From contig JBAYTR010000016.1 of NCBI GenBank assembly GCA_041675505.1, positions 1-64,000 on the forward strand: a DNA stretch of 64,000 nucleotides. The letters run 5' to 3'. Positions within the stretch are counted from its first letter, which is position 1. The number at the start of each line of letters is the position of its first letter. Below the pieces are notes generated by a model. It was not told the origin of the DNA. It ran no database searches and saw only the letters and a program-made list of their open reading frames with translations. This document shows, one piece after another, positions 27,042 through 35,675 of this stretch. The stretch is from JAGPCK01 sp041675505. GTDB lineage: Bacteria; Bacteroidota; Bacteroidia; UKL13-3. The position numbers were made by a program, and so were the translations under genes.

Positions 27042-29474
27042 ATGAAAAATATTATATCTATCTTTTTGTGCTTTTACCTGTTTGTTTTCTTCATTCCTGA
27101 AACTAAAGCCAGCCACATGGTGGGCAGTGACATGGAATTTCGTTGCATTGGGAAAGATTCCTTCAGAATTATTCTCAGGATTTACAGGGACTGTAATGGC
27201 ATTCAAATTAATCCCACACCAAGCATACGGCTCTCTACTATGGGCTGTTCACCAGGTAAAACTGCTACCAGCACCATGACCCGCGTATCCATCAAACCTG
27301 TGGATTACATGTGTAATGGAGCAAAAAATGTATGCGATGGTGGTTCTTTCCCTTTTGGTATTGAAGAACATAGATTTGAAGATACTGTGCATTTAGAGCA
27401 AATTTTTACTGGCGGCCTTGACCCTAACTGTTGTTGGATAAAGGTAATTTATCAGGAATGTTGCCGGAATGGCACTATAACAAATCTTTCAGCAGGGAAC
27501 TACTTTATTGAAGGTGAAATTAACCGATGTGCTACCCCCTGCAATAACTCACCGCAAATCACCAACAGCCCAATAGCAGTAGTATGTAACGGACAACCCT
27601 TTTGGTTCAATAACGGAGTTATTGACACGCTTGATCATGATTCTATTTCCTATGAATTAACAGACCCATTGAGAGGTTCAGATCAATCAGAATCATTCCT
27701 AGGTTCATATACGAAAGATCGTCCGATTCAATTCTTAGGCTTCCCTAATAATACCCTACCCTTTCCATCCGGTTTTCACATGATTTCTACTACAGGCGAC
27801 ATAGGATTTACCTCAACAGCTGTCCAACAACCGGTATTGGCAATAAAAATGACCGAATGGAGAAAAATTAACGGCATATATTACAAGATTGGTGTAACCA
27901 GACGCGATGCACAATTTTTCACCTATCAATGCCCACCTAACAATCCTCCAGTCTTTAAAATTAACGGTAGTACGGCAACACCTTTTGTAGCATCTGTTTG
28001 TCCCGGTTCAACCTTGTGCCTGAACATAGAGGCAACCGATGTAGATTCATTACCACCATTAGGGCCCGATACCACAAAATTATCCTGGAATAAAGCCATC
28101 AAAGGGGCTACTTTTTCTTCCATGAATACGCCCGTCAAAACAAGAAGAACAGATCAGGCAACATTTTGCTGGACACCCGGGCAGGAATTCGCCAGCTCAT
28201 TGCCTTATCGTTTCATCATAAAAGCAGAAGATAATACCTGCCCTATACCAGGTACATCTACGCAGTCTGTTACTATTTTTGTCAGACCCCTACCTTCAGC
28301 CATTTTCTCAAATGATTCGATTGCTGATTGTGGTGACAGTATTCTGATATCTGCTAATGCAGGCTTTCAAACGTATAGTTGGACTACTGGTGATACTAAT
28401 ACTACAAAATATGTACATTCAAACGGCTGGTATAAGATAAACGTAACATATTCCAGCGGATGTACTGCTACCGACAGCATATATGTGACTTTTTTAAAAC
28501 AATCTGCGCATGGCTTCACTGTAAATGATTCTTTGCAGTGTTTGAATGATAATCGTTTTTCGTTTAGTCCTATTCATGCACATGTAAAAAGCTCGAAATG
28601 GTATTTCGGAGATGGTGATTCTTCGTTAACGAACACTACTCAATACTCCTATAAGCAAGCAGGCGATTATACTGTAAAGGTTGTATTTGTTGATAGCAAC
28701 AATTGTTTGCTTGACACGTTGTATAAACCAATTTCGGTATATCCACAACCTGAGGCAATAGCTTTGGTAAATGACTCGGCTCAATGCTTAAACGGGAATA
28801 ATTTTGTATTCACTAACAACTCCATCATTAATTGGGGAAGCAATACTTACAGCTGGTTATTTGGTGATGGCAGCGATGATACTCTTACCAACGTAAGTAA
28901 AAGTTATGCAACTATAGGAACATACCCCATAACATTAATTGCTACCAGTAACAACGGCTGTATTGATAGTACTTTTCTGTGGGCCAAGGTTCTGCCTTCA
29001 CCACAACCTAATATTTTTATGAGCGGATCAAATTTTGCCTCCAATTTTCCATCAGGAAACCAGTGGTTCGAAGTTAATAGCGGGGCAATTCCCGGAGCTA
29101 CAAACTCCTCCTATACTGCATCATCCCCGGGAAGGTATTTTGTTCTGGTTACTTCACCCGATAGTTGCACAGGCGTTTCTGATACACTTGATTTTCCTGC
29201 TACTTCTGTTAAGTTAACTGCATCTGCACCATTTTTCAAGATTTACCCCAACCCGAATGACGGCTACTTTACTTTAGAGTTCAATCAATTGTCGTCACCT
29301 GAAATTGATGTGCAGATGTATGATGTATTCGGAAGACTTGTATCATTTGAAAGAGAGAGTTACACGACTGACGCTATCAGAATAAAAGTACCTCACTTGC
29401 CCAACGGCATCTATGTTCTTCAGGCAATATCTAACGGTAAATCGCAGCGAATGTTCATACAGCTTACCAGATGA
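27042..29474 (+). CDS. Modular secreted protein, T9SS type A
   Basis: An 810-aa protein with signal peptide ~1-24 (SIFLCFYLFVFFIPETKA). Module A, about 25-310, is Cys-rich (SHMVGSDMEF, IYRDCNG, NCCWIKVIYQECCRN, CNGQPFWFNNG). Module B, about 310-420, follows (FKINGS, PLGPDTTKLSWN, FCWTPG). Two PKD-like domains (WYFGDGDSS, WLFGDGSDD) sit between about residues 510 and 650. The last ~75 residues are a type A sorting domain (KIYPNPNDGYFTLEF, MYDVFGRLV, LPNGIYVLQAI). Modules A and B are collinear with the first 420 residues of the 1503-aa protein at 51225, which carries a different sorting signal. The module A opening (SHxxGSDxEF) is a recurrent start of Bacteroidota surface proteins of unknown function. 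It stands alone and converges on the FKBP operon. Confidence 0.88.
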   Translation: MKNIISIFLCFYLFVFFIPETKASHMVGSDMEFRCIGKDSFRIILRIYRDCNGIQINPTPSIRLSTMGCSPGKTATSTMTRVSIKPVDYMCNGAKNVCDGGSFPFGIEEHRFEDTVHLEQIFTGGLDPNCCWIKVIYQECCRNGTITNLSAGNYFIEGEINRCATPCNNSPQITNSPIAVVCNGQPFWFNNGVIDTLDHDSISYELTDPLRGSDQSESFLGSYTKDRPIQFLGFPNNTLPFPSGFHMISTTGDIGFTSTAVQQPVLAIKMTEWRKINGIYYKIGVTRRDAQFFTYQCPPNNPPVFKINGSTATPFVASVCPGSTLCLNIEATDVDSLPPLGPDTTKLSWNKAIKGATFSSMNTPVKTRRTDQATFCWTPGQEFASSLPYRFIIKAEDNTCPIPGTSTQSVTIFVRPLPSAIFSNDSIADCGDSILISANAGFQTYSWTTGDTNTTKYVHSNGWYKINVTYSSGCTATDSIYVTFLKQSAHGFTVNDSLQCLNDNRFSFSPIHAHVKSSKWYFGDGDSSLTNTTQYSYKQAGDYTVKVVFVDSNNCLLDTLYKPISVYPQPEAIALVNDSAQCLNGNNFVFTNNSIINWGSNTYSWLFGDGSDDTLTNVSKSYATIGTYPITLIATSNNGCIDSTFLWAKVLPSPQPNIFMSGSNFASNFPSGNQWFEVNSGAIPGATNSSYTASSPGRYFVLVTSPDSCTGVSDTLDFPATSVKLTASAPFFKIYPNPNDGYFTLEFNQLSSPEIDVQMYDVFGRLVSFERESYTTDAIRIKVPHLPNGIYVLQAISNGKSQRMFIQLTR

Positions 29475-29500
29475 TTATTTCTTCAGCTTCTATTTCTATT

Positions 29501-29540
29501 AAAAAGAAAAGACCCGCAAAAATGCGGGTCTTTTCTTTTT
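29501..29540. terminator. Bidirectional terminator, perfect 18-bp stem
   Basis: Arms 29501-29518 and 29523-29540 are exact reverse complements with an AAAA loop. A GC core (GACCCGCA) is flanked by A-runs and T-runs. It serves both the 810-aa gene and the convergent FKBP operon. Confidence 0.9.
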
Positions 29541-29554
29541 ATAACTTTTGAGAA

Positions 29555-30346
29555 TTACTTCACACTAATCAACTCCACATCAAAAATCAGTTTAGAATTT
29601 GGTGGTATTACATTGCCTGCACCACGTTCACCATAGGCCAATGAAGGAGGCAATATAAAACGGTATTTTTCTCCGGTACGCATCATTTTAATGCCTTCTA
29701 CCCACCCCGGTATCAAAGGCTGAACGCCCAGTTGAAAAGAGAATGTTTGGCCACGCTCTACTGAGGAATCAAAAATAGTTCCGTCAACCAGATAGCCCGT
29801 GTAATGTACCTCAACAGTCTTACCGCTATCGGCTTTCATTCCTTTTGTATTGGTTTTAACAGCGATGTATTCCAAACCGGAAGTAGTCTTTTTAGGTTCG
29901 GCTTTTTTCTTGGCATCTACAAAAGGTACAGCATTGATTTTAGGAAATACCTCCATCAGTTCCACATCAAAAATGAGTGTTGAATTCGATGGTATATTGC
30001 CCATATCAGATGCGCCATAACCCAAAGTGGCAGGAATAATCAAAGTAGCTCTTTCTCCTTTTTTCAGAAGGGCTATACCTTCATCCCAGCCTTTTATTAC
30101 TTGCCCTTTGCCCAATTGAAACTCAAACGGTTCGCCACGGTCGCGTGAACTGTCGAATTTAGTGCCGTTGGTAAGCGTACCGGTGTAATGTACCTTCACG
30201 CGGTCACCTGCTTTTGCCTGCACAGCTTTTTTATCTTTAACACTTACAATTTTAACGTAACGCAAGCCCGAAGCTGTTGTAAGCGTATCACCGGCATAAG
30301 CCAGTGTAGTAGCCATAAATGCTACTAGTGTTATTAGAATACGCAT
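29555..30346 (-). CDS. Tandem-domain FKBP-type peptidyl-prolyl isomerase, exported
   Basis: A 263-aa protein with a short signal peptide (LITLVAFMATTLAYA). It carries two complete FKBP domains, about residues 25-135 and 150-263. Each has VKVHYTGTL- or VEVHYTGYL-type, FDSS, FQLG and GYGASD/AYGERGAG motifs; tandem domains are less common than single ones. It would catalyse cis-trans isomerisation of Xaa-Pro bonds in the periplasm, probably helping to fold exported proteins. It follows the FKBP lipoprotein gene by 2 nt and ends the operon. Confidence 0.92.
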   Translation of the reverse strand: MRILITLVAFMATTLAYAGDTLTTASGLRYVKIVSVKDKKAVQAKAGDRVKVHYTGTLTNGTKFDSSRDRGEPFEFQLGKGQVIKGWDEGIALLKKGERATLIIPATLGYGASDMGNIPSNSTLIFDVELMEVFPKINAVPFVDAKKKAEPKKTTSGLEYIAVKTNTKGMKADSGKTVEVHYTGYLVDGTIFDSSVERGQTFSFQLGVQPLIPGWVEGIKMMRTGEKYRFILPPSLAYGERGAGNVIPPNSKLIFDVELISVK

Positions 30347-30348
30347 GC

Positions 30349-31215
30349 TTACTTAACTTTAATTAATTCGATTTCGAACATAATAGCGGCATACGGAGGA
30401 ATACGTCCACCTGCACCACGCTCACCATAAGCCAACTCCTGCGGAATAACCAAATTGATTTTTTCGCCCTCTTTCATCAGCTTCACACCTTCTTCCCAAC
30501 CCGGTATTACAGCACCTTGTCCTATAGGGAAAGTAACCGGCTCACCACGATCAACAGAAGAATCAAAGGTTTCACCGTTAAGTAACTTTCCGGTGTAATG
30601 CACCTGCACGCTATCGCCATCTTTAACTCCTTTACCAGCTGCATTGGTTTTGGTAATCTCATACATCAAACCACTGGCTGTTTTTTTGTAATTGGCTACC
30701 TGCGGACCTTTTAAAAATTCGTTATAAAGTGCTTCTTGTTTTTTACGCTTTTCTTCATTTTCCAAACGAACTTTTTCTTCCATTTCCTTTGATGTCATTA
30801 CGTTCACCATCTTTAATGTAAAGGTAACATCGCTTCCGGCCGGTACAAACTCAGGGCGGGGACGTTGGAATGTTTTAGTGAAAAGCGAATCGGCATTGAT
30901 TTTAAACGTGGCGCTATCTCCTTTGGCCATCATCATAAATCCTTCTTCCAGTGAACCTTTAAAAGTAGGTTCCATTACATTGATGATAAAGGGTTGTCCG
31001 TTTTTGTAGGTATCAAAAATGGTAGAATCAGTACTTGATTTACCTACCATATGAACTTCAATAACATCACCCAGTTTAGGCAACTTACCTTCTTCATCGT
31101 GTTCATGGAATAGGTATTTCAAACCCGTTTCAGATGTTTCAAAATCTTTTGAACAAGATGTGTTCAGCATCGCCAATGCGGTGAGTGCTGCAAAATAAAA
31201 TGTGTACTTTTTCAT
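30349..31215 (-). CDS. FKBP-type peptidyl-prolyl isomerase lipoprotein
   Basis: A 288-aa lipoprotein. The signal peptide ends in the lipobox LNTSC (Cys ~21), so it should be anchored in a membrane facing the periplasm. The N-terminal half is a diverged FKBP-like domain (VIEVHMVGKSSTDSTIFDTY, FKGSLEEGFMMMAKGD) without the usual aromatic pocket pattern. A charged helix of about 40 residues rich in Glu, Lys and Arg leads to a canonical C-terminal FKBP domain (VQVHYTGKLLNGETFDSS, AYGERGAGGRIPPYA). The linker and paired domains resemble chaperone-type FKBPs such as FkpA. It lies between nrnA and the second FKBP gene. Confidence 0.92.
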   Translation of the reverse strand: MKKYTFYFAALTALAMLNTSCSKDFETSETGLKYLFHEHDEEGKLPKLGDVIEVHMVGKSSTDSTIFDTYKNGQPFIINVMEPTFKGSLEEGFMMMAKGDSATFKINADSLFTKTFQRPRPEFVPAGSDVTFTLKMVNVMTSKEMEEKVRLENEEKRKKQEALYNEFLKGPQVANYKKTASGLMYEITKTNAAGKGVKDGDSVQVHYTGKLLNGETFDSSVDRGEPVTFPIGQGAVIPGWEEGVKLMKEGEKINLVIPQELAYGERGAGGRIPPYAAIMFEIELIKVK

Positions 31216-31224
31216 TTATAAGTT

Positions 31225-32238
31225 TTATTGCAAATATTGTTTGTATTGTGGCAGAGCATTCAAAAACCGTTCTTTTACCTGCTCCAATGTTTCATCTGAA
31301 TCTCCTCCCGCAGCATGAAAGTGGCCTCCTCCGTTAAAAAATTCACGGGCAAATTCATTGGCCGGGAATTTTGTTTTAGAACGGAATGACATTTTTACTC
31401 TCACCTTGCGGTCAATTATGAGTACTGCCAGTTCAGCATCTTCAATGCTCAGACCATAATTTACTAGCCCTTCTGTATCTCCTGTAATCACACCAAAACG
31501 CTTAATCTCCTCATGGGTTACTGTAATAAGTGCCGTTTTGTATTCAGGAAAATATTCCATCTTTTCATACAATGCGTACCCAATGAAACGCATGCGGTCA
31601 AGTGAATAACTATCGTAAATAAGACTGTGAATGTGCGAACTGTCGGCTCCTTTTTCAATTAACTCTGCAGCTATTCGGTGAGTATTAGGTGTAGTGCTGT
31701 CATGTTTAAATGATGCTGTATCGGTCATTATCCCGGAGTAAATGCAGGATGCAATGTCTTTGTTGATGAGGTGTTCCGATTCCCACAGGTGAATAAATGT
31801 GTATATTAACTCACAGGTAGAGCTGGCTTTGTTGGTCCACAAGCGGTAATCATCAAATCCTTCAGGGAGCAGATGGTGGTCAATCATCACCTTTACCGAC
31901 TTACTGGCCCTTACAATATCTCCCAGCTGATTGATGCGTTTGAGTCCGTTAAAGTCCAGACAAAAAACATAATCAGCTGCTTCTACCAACTGCGTTGCTT
32001 TTTCTTTTTGCTCTTCAAAATTAATTACCGTTTCATTACCCGGCATCCAATGTAAAAATGCTCCGTAGTCAGTAGGACTAACTACCGTTACATTTTGGAT
32101 ACCATAAACTTTAAAGAAATTGTACAAACCCAAAGAGGAGCCAATAGCATCAGCGTCTGGTTTGTGATGAGTGGTAATAACAATATTGGCCGGAGAACCG
32201 GGAATAAGCTGGTCGCGTAATACTCTTATATCTTTCAA
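31225..32238 (-). CDS. nrnA: DHH-family oligoribonuclease / pAp phosphatase (NrnA-like)
   Basis: About 337 aa. DHH motifs are THHKPDADAIGSS (I), CLDFNGL (II) and MIDHHLLPEGFDD (III). The C-terminal DHHA1 domain ends in GGGHFHAAGG. NrnA-type enzymes degrade 2-5-nt RNA fragments and dephosphorylate pAp. The frame extends to a TTG at 32262, but a -7-like GACATTTG overlaps that codon. The TTG at 32238 (MKDIRVLRDQL) fits family N-termini better. It leads the operon nrnA-FKBP-FKBP, with 9-nt and 2-nt gaps, and is divergent from ndk. Confidence 0.88.
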   Translation of the reverse strand: MKDIRVLRDQLIPGSPANIVITTHHKPDADAIGSSLGLYNFFKVYGIQNVTVVSPTDYGAFLHWMPGNETVINFEEQKEKATQLVEAADYVFCLDFNGLKRINQLGDIVRASKSVKVMIDHHLLPEGFDDYRLWTNKASSTCELIYTFIHLWESEHLINKDIASCIYSGIMTDTASFKHDSTTPNTHRIAAELIEKGADSSHIHSLIYDSYSLDRMRFIGYALYEKMEYFPEYKTALITVTHEEIKRFGVITGDTEGLVNYGLSIEDAELAVLIIDRKVRVKMSFRSKTKFPANEFAREFFNGGGHFHAAGGDSDETLEQVKERFLNALPQYKQYLQ

Positions 32239-32354
32239 GGCTATTTTACAGGAAAGGTGCAAATGTCGCTAAAATGAGCGCAAAACCAAATAATTCAAAA
32301 GGATGAGAAGAGTTATTTTTACCTGAATATTAGGATTATTTAACACACAAAGCC

Positions 32355-32362
32355 TACTTTTG
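32355..32362 (+). promoter_or_regulatory. Putative -7 element of ndk
   Basis: TACTTTTG is an exact TAnnTTTG match 23 nt before the ndk ATG at 32386. It supports that ATG over the in-frame TTG at 32371. Confidence 0.55.
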
Positions 32363-32385
32363 CGGCAAAATTGAGAACATACAAG

Positions 32386-32802
32386 ATGAGCAACATCACA
32401 TTTACCATGATTAAGCCCGATGCCGTTGCAAACGGTCACATCGGCAAAATTTTAGACAAAATTACCGAAGCCGGTTTCAGCATAGTGGCCATGAAATATA
32501 CCCGCTTAAGCGAAGAAACTGCCGGTAAGTTTTATGACATTCACCGCGAGCGTCCTTTCTTTAAAGATTTGGTTGACTTTATGTCATCAGGTCCTATTGT
32601 AGCCGCTGTATTGCAAAAAGACAATGCTGTAGAAGATTTCCGCAAACTGATTGGCGCTACCGATCCTAAAAAAGCTGAGCCGGGCACCATCCGTAACCTG
32701 TTTGCTGAAAGTATTGAAGCAAATGCGGTACACGGTTCTGACAGCGATGAAAACGCTGCGATTGAGGCAGGTTTCTTCTTTAACCAGTTCGAAAGGTTTT
32801 AA
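32386..32802 (+). CDS. ndk: Nucleoside diphosphate kinase
   Basis: Transfers the gamma phosphate from ATP to (d)NDPs through a phospho-histidine. The product is 138 aa from ATG 32386 (MSNITFTMIKPDAV). Motifs are TMIKPDAVANGH, RPFFKDLVDFMSSGP, ATDPKKAEPGTIR and the active-site His in NAVHGSDSDENA. It is a single gene with its own promoter-like element and a strong terminator, convergent with pnp. Confidence 0.97.
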   Translation: MSNITFTMIKPDAVANGHIGKILDKITEAGFSIVAMKYTRLSEETAGKFYDIHRERPFFKDLVDFMSSGPIVAAVLQKDNAVEDFRKLIGATDPKKAEPGTIRNLFAESIEANAVHGSDSDENAAIEAGFFFNQFERF

Positions 32803-32817
32803 TCTGTAAAAGTTTGT

Positions 32818-32859
32818 AAACAAAAAGCCCCGAGAAAATTTCTTCGGGGCTTTTTGTTT
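32818..32859. terminator. Bidirectional terminator between ndk and pnp
   Basis: A 16-bp stem (32818-32833 with 32844-32859) has the GC core GCCCCGA and A/T-run flanks on both sides. It is placed between the two convergent stop codons. Confidence 0.88.
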
Positions 32860-32874
32860 TTATGTGTAGTGCTG

Positions 32875-35208
32875 TTATTCAGCAGTGGGTTGATCCGGTG
32901 CTGAACCTGCATTATTGTTTTGCTCAGGACGCGGGCCTCTGTTGTGGTCACGCGGACCACGGTCGCGGTTATCGCGTCTGTCACCATCGTTCCTGCGCGG
33001 GCCACGATCACCCTCAGGGCGCGGGCCTCTTGGCGGGCGAGGGGTTTCTTCCGGCATGCCTTCAGGGCGTGGGGTAAGCACTTTAGCAGACAAGCGGTAT
33101 TTACCGGTTTTCTTATCTACCTCCAGTAACTTCACTTTAACTTCCTGACCGCTGGTGAAAACACCTTCCATGCTTGGCAAACGTTGCCATGAAACTTCTG
33201 AGATGTGCAGCAATCCTTCTTTACCCGGAAGGAACTCTATAAATGCTCCGAAATCAGTAATGGATTTTACTTTACCGGTGTATACCTCTCCTACATCAGG
33301 AACTGAAACAATTCCTTTGATGATGGCTAAAGCTTTGTCCATGTTTTCGCGATTGGCTGATGCCACTTCCACAATCCCTTGTTCACCCACTTCAGTAATG
33401 GTAACAATCGTATTGGTATCGCGCTGAATTCCCTGAATAACTTTACCTCCAGGCCCGATAACGGCACCGATAAATTCTTTATCAATAACCAGTTTTTCAA
33501 TGCGTGGTGCATGTGGTTTATAATCAGCACGTGCTTCAGCAAGCGTTTTATTCATTTCGTTCATGATGTGGGTGCGTCCGCCTCTGGCTTGGTTCAAAGC
33601 CTCTTCTACCACTTCCCACTTCAGTCCGTTAATTTTGATATCCATCTGGCAAGCAACAATACCTTTAGCGGTACCAATTACTTTAAAGTCCATATCACCC
33701 AAGTGATCTTCATCACCTAAGATATCTGAAAGCACTGCGTATTTTCCGGTTTTCTCATCGGTAATCAAACCCATGGCAATACCTGAAACTGCACCCTTCA
33801 TTTTGATACCGGCATCCATCAGCGCCAATGAACCGGCACACACTGTAGCCATAGAAGATGAGCCGTTGGATTCCAAAATATCCGATACAACACGAATGGT
33901 GTATGGATTTTCCAAACCATCAGGCAGCATACGTTTTAAACCACGTAAAGCTAAGTTACCGTGTCCTATTTCTCTGCGTCCCGGACCACGGTTAGGCTTT
34001 ACCTCACCGGTTGAAAACGAAGGGAAATTATAGTGCAACAAAAATTTACTGTAACCAAATACCATCGGGCTATCCAGCAACTGCTCATCCATTTTGGTAC
34101 CTAAGGTAACGGTAGTAAGTGATTGCGTTTCACCACGTGTAAACACAGCTGAACCGTGTGCTGATGGCAAATAGTCCACTTCACTCCAGATAGGACGAAC
34201 CTGATCCAGCTGACGACCATCCAAACGTGAACGATCATTCAATATCATGGCACGAACAGCATCGTACTGCACATCGTGGAAATATTTCTTAATCAAACCT
34301 TCGTCTTCCTTGTTTTCAATGGTGCTTAAGTCTGTACACTCTTGTTTTTGAGGAAGGGCTGCGATATAATCGTCTAACAATTTTTTGAAGGCATCACTGC
34401 GCTCCTGCTTAGGTAAAGCAGATTTAGCAATCTGGTAAACCGGCTCGTAGAAAGTGTTGTATATCTTTTCGCGAAGGGTATCATCACTTTTATCGGGGTC
34501 ATAAGAGCGCGTAGGTTTTTTACCTCCTGCTGCCTCAACCAGTTCTAATTGCCATGCGCACTGTTTCTTAATCGCTTCATGCGCAAATTTTAATGCTTCC
34601 AGCATATCAGCTTCTGATACCTCGGCCATTTCACCTTCCACCATGTTGATGTCGTGTGCGGTTCCGGCAACTATCAGATCTATATCAGCTTTTTCTAATT
34701 CCGATTTATATGGGTTAATCACCAACTTGCCTTCAATACGTGCAACACGTACTTCAGAAATTGGTCCGTTGAATGGAATATCACTTAATAAAAGTGCCGC
34801 AGAAGCAGCTAAACCTACAAGGGCTTCAGGCAAAACTTCAGGCTCACCGCTGTGCAGGGTAAGAGCCACTTGCGTATCAGCGTGGTAATCTTCAGGGAAA
34901 AGCGGACGAAGGGTACGGTCAACAATACGGCTGATGAGTACTTCGTAATCACTCAATTTTGCTTCCCGCTTGTGGAAACTACCGGGGATACGACCTACAG
35001 CCGCAAATTTTTCCTGATAGTCTACTGAAAGAGGTAAAAAATCTACTCCTTCTTTAGCGGTTTTGGCCGATACTACAGTGGCCAGAATCATGGTGTTGTT
35101 GTGTCGTAACATTACGGCACCGTCAGCCTGACGGGCAAGTTTTCCGGTCTCAAGGGTTACTTTTTTTCCATCCCCCAGATCGAATGTTTTTGAAATTCCG
35201 ATTGTCAT
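32875..35208 (-). CDS. pnp: Polyribonucleotide nucleotidyltransferase (PNPase)
   Basis: A phosphorolytic 3'-5' exoribonuclease and RNA-tailing enzyme, 777 aa. Two RNase PH domains are separated by the helical linker (FTRGETQSLTTVTLGT; FGYSKFLLHYNFPSFSTGE). A KH domain (FIGAVIGPGGKVIQGI) and an S1 domain (YTGKVKSITDFGAFIEF, GLLHISEV) follow at ~570-700. The last ~60 residues are an Arg/Gly/Asp/Pro-rich low-complexity tail with RGPR and RDNRDRG-type repeats, likely an RNA-contact extension. It lies downstream of rpsO as in many bacteria. The 132-nt spacer contains two hairpins. Confidence 0.97.
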   Translation of the reverse strand: MTIGISKTFDLGDGKKVTLETGKLARQADGAVMLRHNNTMILATVVSAKTAKEGVDFLPLSVDYQEKFAAVGRIPGSFHKREAKLSDYEVLISRIVDRTLRPLFPEDYHADTQVALTLHSGEPEVLPEALVGLAASAALLLSDIPFNGPISEVRVARIEGKLVINPYKSELEKADIDLIVAGTAHDINMVEGEMAEVSEADMLEALKFAHEAIKKQCAWQLELVEAAGGKKPTRSYDPDKSDDTLREKIYNTFYEPVYQIAKSALPKQERSDAFKKLLDDYIAALPQKQECTDLSTIENKEDEGLIKKYFHDVQYDAVRAMILNDRSRLDGRQLDQVRPIWSEVDYLPSAHGSAVFTRGETQSLTTVTLGTKMDEQLLDSPMVFGYSKFLLHYNFPSFSTGEVKPNRGPGRREIGHGNLALRGLKRMLPDGLENPYTIRVVSDILESNGSSSMATVCAGSLALMDAGIKMKGAVSGIAMGLITDEKTGKYAVLSDILGDEDHLGDMDFKVIGTAKGIVACQMDIKINGLKWEVVEEALNQARGGRTHIMNEMNKTLAEARADYKPHAPRIEKLVIDKEFIGAVIGPGGKVIQGIQRDTNTIVTITEVGEQGIVEVASANRENMDKALAIIKGIVSVPDVGEVYTGKVKSITDFGAFIEFLPGKEGLLHISEVSWQRLPSMEGVFTSGQEVKVKLLEVDKKTGKYRLSAKVLTPRPEGMPEETPRPPRGPRPEGDRGPRRNDGDRRDNRDRGPRDHNRGPRPEQNNNAGSAPDQPTAE

Positions 35209-35234
35209 TTTTTAATCGTTTAATTTTAAATTGC

Positions 35235-35317
35235 TTGCAGGCAGTCCAAGGGCCCTGCAATACCCCGTTGATAAAACAGTAACGGCCTGACCCCATATAA
35301 AAAAGGCCAAGCCGTTA
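35235..35317 (-). promoter_or_regulatory. Two hairpins in the rpsO-pnp spacer
   Basis: TAACGGC/GCCGTTA (35280-35286 with 35311-35317) and TTGCAGG/CCTGCAA (35235-35241 with 35254-35260) each give a 7-bp stem. On the minus strand they lie between the rpsO stop and the pnp ATG. They may act as an attenuator or as an mRNA-processing leader for pnp. Stems are short and function is inferred. Confidence 0.4.
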
Positions 35318-35340
35318 ACTTTATACATGTAAAATGTAAA

Positions 35341-35610
35341 TTACTTACGGATGTTTAGTTCCTTGATGATAGCCCTGTAACGGAAAACGTCCGTTTTAGC
35401 CAGGTAATCTAACAAAGAGCGTCTTTTACCTACCAGTTTCACCAGACTTAACTCTGCTGAAAAGTCTTTTTTGTTGATTTTTAAGTGACCGGTAAGGTGA
35501 TTAATTCTGTGGGTAAACAGGGCAATCTGTCCTTCAGCCGATCCGGTATCCGCTGCACTTTTACCGTGCTTAGCAAAGATCTCCTTCTTGGTTTCTGATG
35601 TTAATATCAT
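35341..35610 (-). CDS. rpsO: 30S ribosomal protein S15
   Basis: An 89-aa protein that binds the central domain of 16S rRNA early in 30S assembly. Sequence features are the MILTSETKKEIFAKHGKS start, DTGSAEGQIALFTHRI, LTGHLKINKKDF and GKRRSLLDYLA. The frame extends 16 codons upstream, but that part crosses the -7 element at 35637-35644, so ATG 35610 is the start. It lies directly upstream of pnp. Confidence 0.97.
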   Translation of the reverse strand: MILTSETKKEIFAKHGKSAADTGSAEGQIALFTHRINHLTGHLKINKKDFSAELSLVKLVGKRRSLLDYLAKTDVFRYRAIIKELNIRK

Positions 35611-35636
35611 TTGTTGTTTTTTTGTTAAATGGACGG

Positions 35637-35644
35637 CAAAGATA
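35637..35644 (-). promoter_or_regulatory. -7 element of rpsO
   Basis: On the minus strand this reads TATCTTTG, an exact TAnnTTTG match 26 nt before the rpsO ATG. Confidence 0.55.
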
Positions 35645-35675
35645 GGCCTCTTATTCAAAAATGCAAAGCCCTGAT

